From Ruminococcaceae bacterium UBA4958 (GTDB lineage: Bacteria > Bacillota > Clostridia > Oscillospirales > Acutalibacteraceae): DNA of 6,250 nt. The stretch's first letter is position 1; every line of letters begins with the position of its first letter. This document shows positions 4,964-6,250 of the stretch, one piece after another. The stretch covers positions 5,244-11,493 of the forward strand of contig DHAI01000020.1 in assembly GCA_002397355.1 (NCBI GenBank). The letters are read 5' to 3'. The notes under the pieces are model-generated. The model was not told the DNA's origin. It saw nothing but the letters and a program-made list of their open reading frames with translations, and ran no database searches. The position numbers and the translations under genes are program-made.

Positions 4964-6250
4964 TCAGGTCAGGCGCTCCCGGATCACGTTCACAACGGAA
5001 TCCGCAAGTGCGTGGATATAGCTCTCGTCTTCCCCTTCGATCATCACGCGGAGCAGCGGCTCCGTACCGGACGGCCGGACGACGACGCGGCCGGCGGCGC
5101 CGAGCTTTTTGCGGACATCGTCCACCGCCTTTTTCACCTCTTCATCCGTGTAGAAGCGCAGCTTTCCCTCGGCGCTGACGGGGACGTTCACCATCACCTG
5201 CGGGTAGCGCGTCATCAGGGTTGCAAGGCTGGAAAGCTTTGCCTTCCTGCGGTGCACAAGGCTCAGAAGCTGCGCCGCGGTCAGCTGGCCGTCTCCCGTC
5301 GTGGCAAAGTCGAGGAAGATGATGTGGCCGCTCTGCTCTCCGCCGAAATTGTACCCTTCCTGGAGCATCTCCTCCAGGACGTAACGGTCGCCGACTTTCG
5401 TAGCCGAAAATTTCATCCCGTTTTCTCCGCAGAAGCGGGAGAAGCCCATATTGGTCATGATCGTGCCGACGACGGCATTCTGGGCGAGTTTCCCTCGCGA
5501 TTTCATATCCATGGCGCAGATGGCCATTAAGTAATCGCCGTCCACAAGCTGTCCCTTCTCGTCCACGGCGAGGCAGCGGTCGCCGTCGCCGTCGAAAGCC
5601 ACGCCCGCGTCGAGGCCGTTTTCATGCACGAACGACATCAGCCTCTCCATATGGGTGGAGCCGCAGTTGTCGTTCACGTTGACGCCGTTCGGCCGGTCGG
5701 AAATCAGGTGGCACTCCGCGCCGAGCTCGCTGAACAGGATTTTCGCGGTGCGGCTGGTACAGCCGTTGGCGCAGTCCACGCCGATTCTCATACCGTCGAG
5801 CGCGAACGGAACCGTGCTCTTGATATGGTCGATATAATCGCGGGCGGCGTTCGGCGCTTCCGTCACGCATCCGACGCCTCCGCCCGTGGGGCGGGGCGTT
5901 TCCTGCGCGTTGTCGAGCACGATGGACTCGATCTGCTCCTCGAGAGCGTCCGGCAGCTTATAGCCGTCGCCGCTGAAAATTTTGATGCCGTTGAACTCGC
6001 ACGGGTTGTGGGACGCCGTCAGCATGACGCCCGCGTCCGCCTTGTATTTGCCGACGAGGAACGCCACGGCGGGCGTCGGGATCACGCCGAGGCGCACGAC
6101 GTTGGCCCCCACGCTGCAAAGCCCGGCGATCATGGAGGCTTCGAGCATATCGGAGGAGATGCGCGTGTCCTTCGCTATCAGGATTCTGAGGCGCCGCTGA
6201 TTGTCGTTGGAGAGTACCGTCGCCGCCGCGCGGCCGATGTTCATCGCAAG
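4964..6250 (-). CDS. glmM: Phosphoglucosamine mutase GlmM (5' end beyond window)
   Basis: GlmM interconverts glucosamine-6-phosphate and glucosamine-1-phosphate, the step before UDP-GlcNAc, and so feeds peptidoglycan synthesis in the cytoplasm. The frame stays open to the right edge (reading Leu-Ala before the Met at 6244); GlmM proteins have about 22 more N-terminal residues with a GTDG-type motif, so the Met at 6244 is internal and the true start is outside. Counting from that Met: the catalytic phosphoserine loop TASHNP (76-81, Ser78), the metal-binding loop FDGDGDR (217-223), the sugar-binding loop GEQSGH (302-307) and the C-terminal phosphate-binding RPSGTEPLLRVM (390-401). The flavour of these loops (GEQSGH, RPSGTEPLLRVM) distinguishes GlmM from phosphomannomutases and phosphoglucomutases. 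All four active-site loops are intact. It is the first visible gene of the left-reading operon. Confidence 0.96.
   Translation of the reverse strand, partial: LAMNIGRAAATVLSNDNQRRLRILIAKDTRISSDMLEASMIAGLCSVGANVVRLGVIPTPAVAFLVGKYKADAGVMLTASHNPCEFNGIKIFSGDGYKLPDALEEQIESIVLDNAQETPRPTGGGVGCVTEAPNAARDYIDHIKSTVPFALDGMRIGVDCANGCTSRTAKILFSELGAECHLISDRPNGVNVNDNCGSTHMERLMSFVHENGLDAGVAFDGDGDRCLAVDEKGQLVDGDYLMAICAMDMKSRGKLAQNAVVGTIMTNMGFSRFCGENGMKFSATKVGDRYVLEEMLQEGYNFGGEQSGHIIFLDFATTGDGQLTAAQLLSLVHRRKAKLSSLATLMTRYPQVMVNVPVSAEGKLRFYTDEEVKKAVDDVRKKLGAAGRVVVRPSGTEPLLRVMIEGEDESYIHALADSVVNVIRERLT

Noticed and set aside
3758..5530. Very long plus-strand open frame (590 codons) antisense to the SHOCT gene, methyltransferase and glmM
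   Set aside because: It is in exact codon register with the three minus-strand genes, which all share one frame. It stays open simply because those genes avoid TTA, CTA and TCA codons in a GC-rich genome. It has no recognisable domain, and the real genes beneath it are unambiguous.
6242..6244. ATG at 6244 as the start of glmM
   Set aside because: The frame continues open to the window edge with Leu-Ala before this Met, and GlmM needs about 22 further N-terminal residues, so this Met is internal.

Overview
The window is a stretch of GC-rich chromosome carrying seven protein genes, all on the minus strand and read from the right edge to the left edge. It looks like a Gram-positive Clostridia genome, probably an Oscillospiraceae/Ruminococcaceae-type organism. 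This is inferred from three things: the ecfA1-ecfA2-ecfT-truA gene order typical of Firmicutes, strong AGGAGG-like ribosome binding sites, and a DUF5711-like gene, a family I associate with Clostridia. The taxonomic call is an inference, not a proof.

In transcription order (right to left) the layout is: glmM (phosphoglucosamine mutase, 5' end cut by the window edge at 6250); a class I SAM-dependent methyltransferase of the RlmI/RlmK-like superfamily; a small two-helix membrane protein with a C-terminal SHOCT motif; ecfA1 and ecfA2 (the two ATPases of an energy-coupling factor transporter); ecfT (its transmembrane coupling subunit); truA (tRNA pseudouridine synthase); and the N-terminus of a DUF5711-like membrane-anchored protein that runs off the left edge.

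The genes are packed very tightly. Gaps are 18, 21, 21 and 26 bases and overlaps are 14, 11 and 8 bases, so there is no intergenic space for an obvious terminator or promoter. The whole window reads as part of one operon whose promoter lies outside it to the right. Three genes (methyltransferase, SHOCT protein, ecfT) appear to use TTG or GTG starts, and three starts differ from the longest open frame.

Functionally this is a housekeeping cluster: cell-wall precursor supply (GlmM), probable RNA methylation, vitamin/micronutrient uptake energised by EcfA1A2T, and tRNA modification (TruA). No substrate-binding S component lies in the window, so the ECF module is probably shared by S components encoded elsewhere. 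I found no RNA gene, CRISPR array, mobile element, or repeat, and nothing I would call a new system. The least understood parts are the SHOCT protein, the DUF5711-like protein and the substrate of the methyltransferase.
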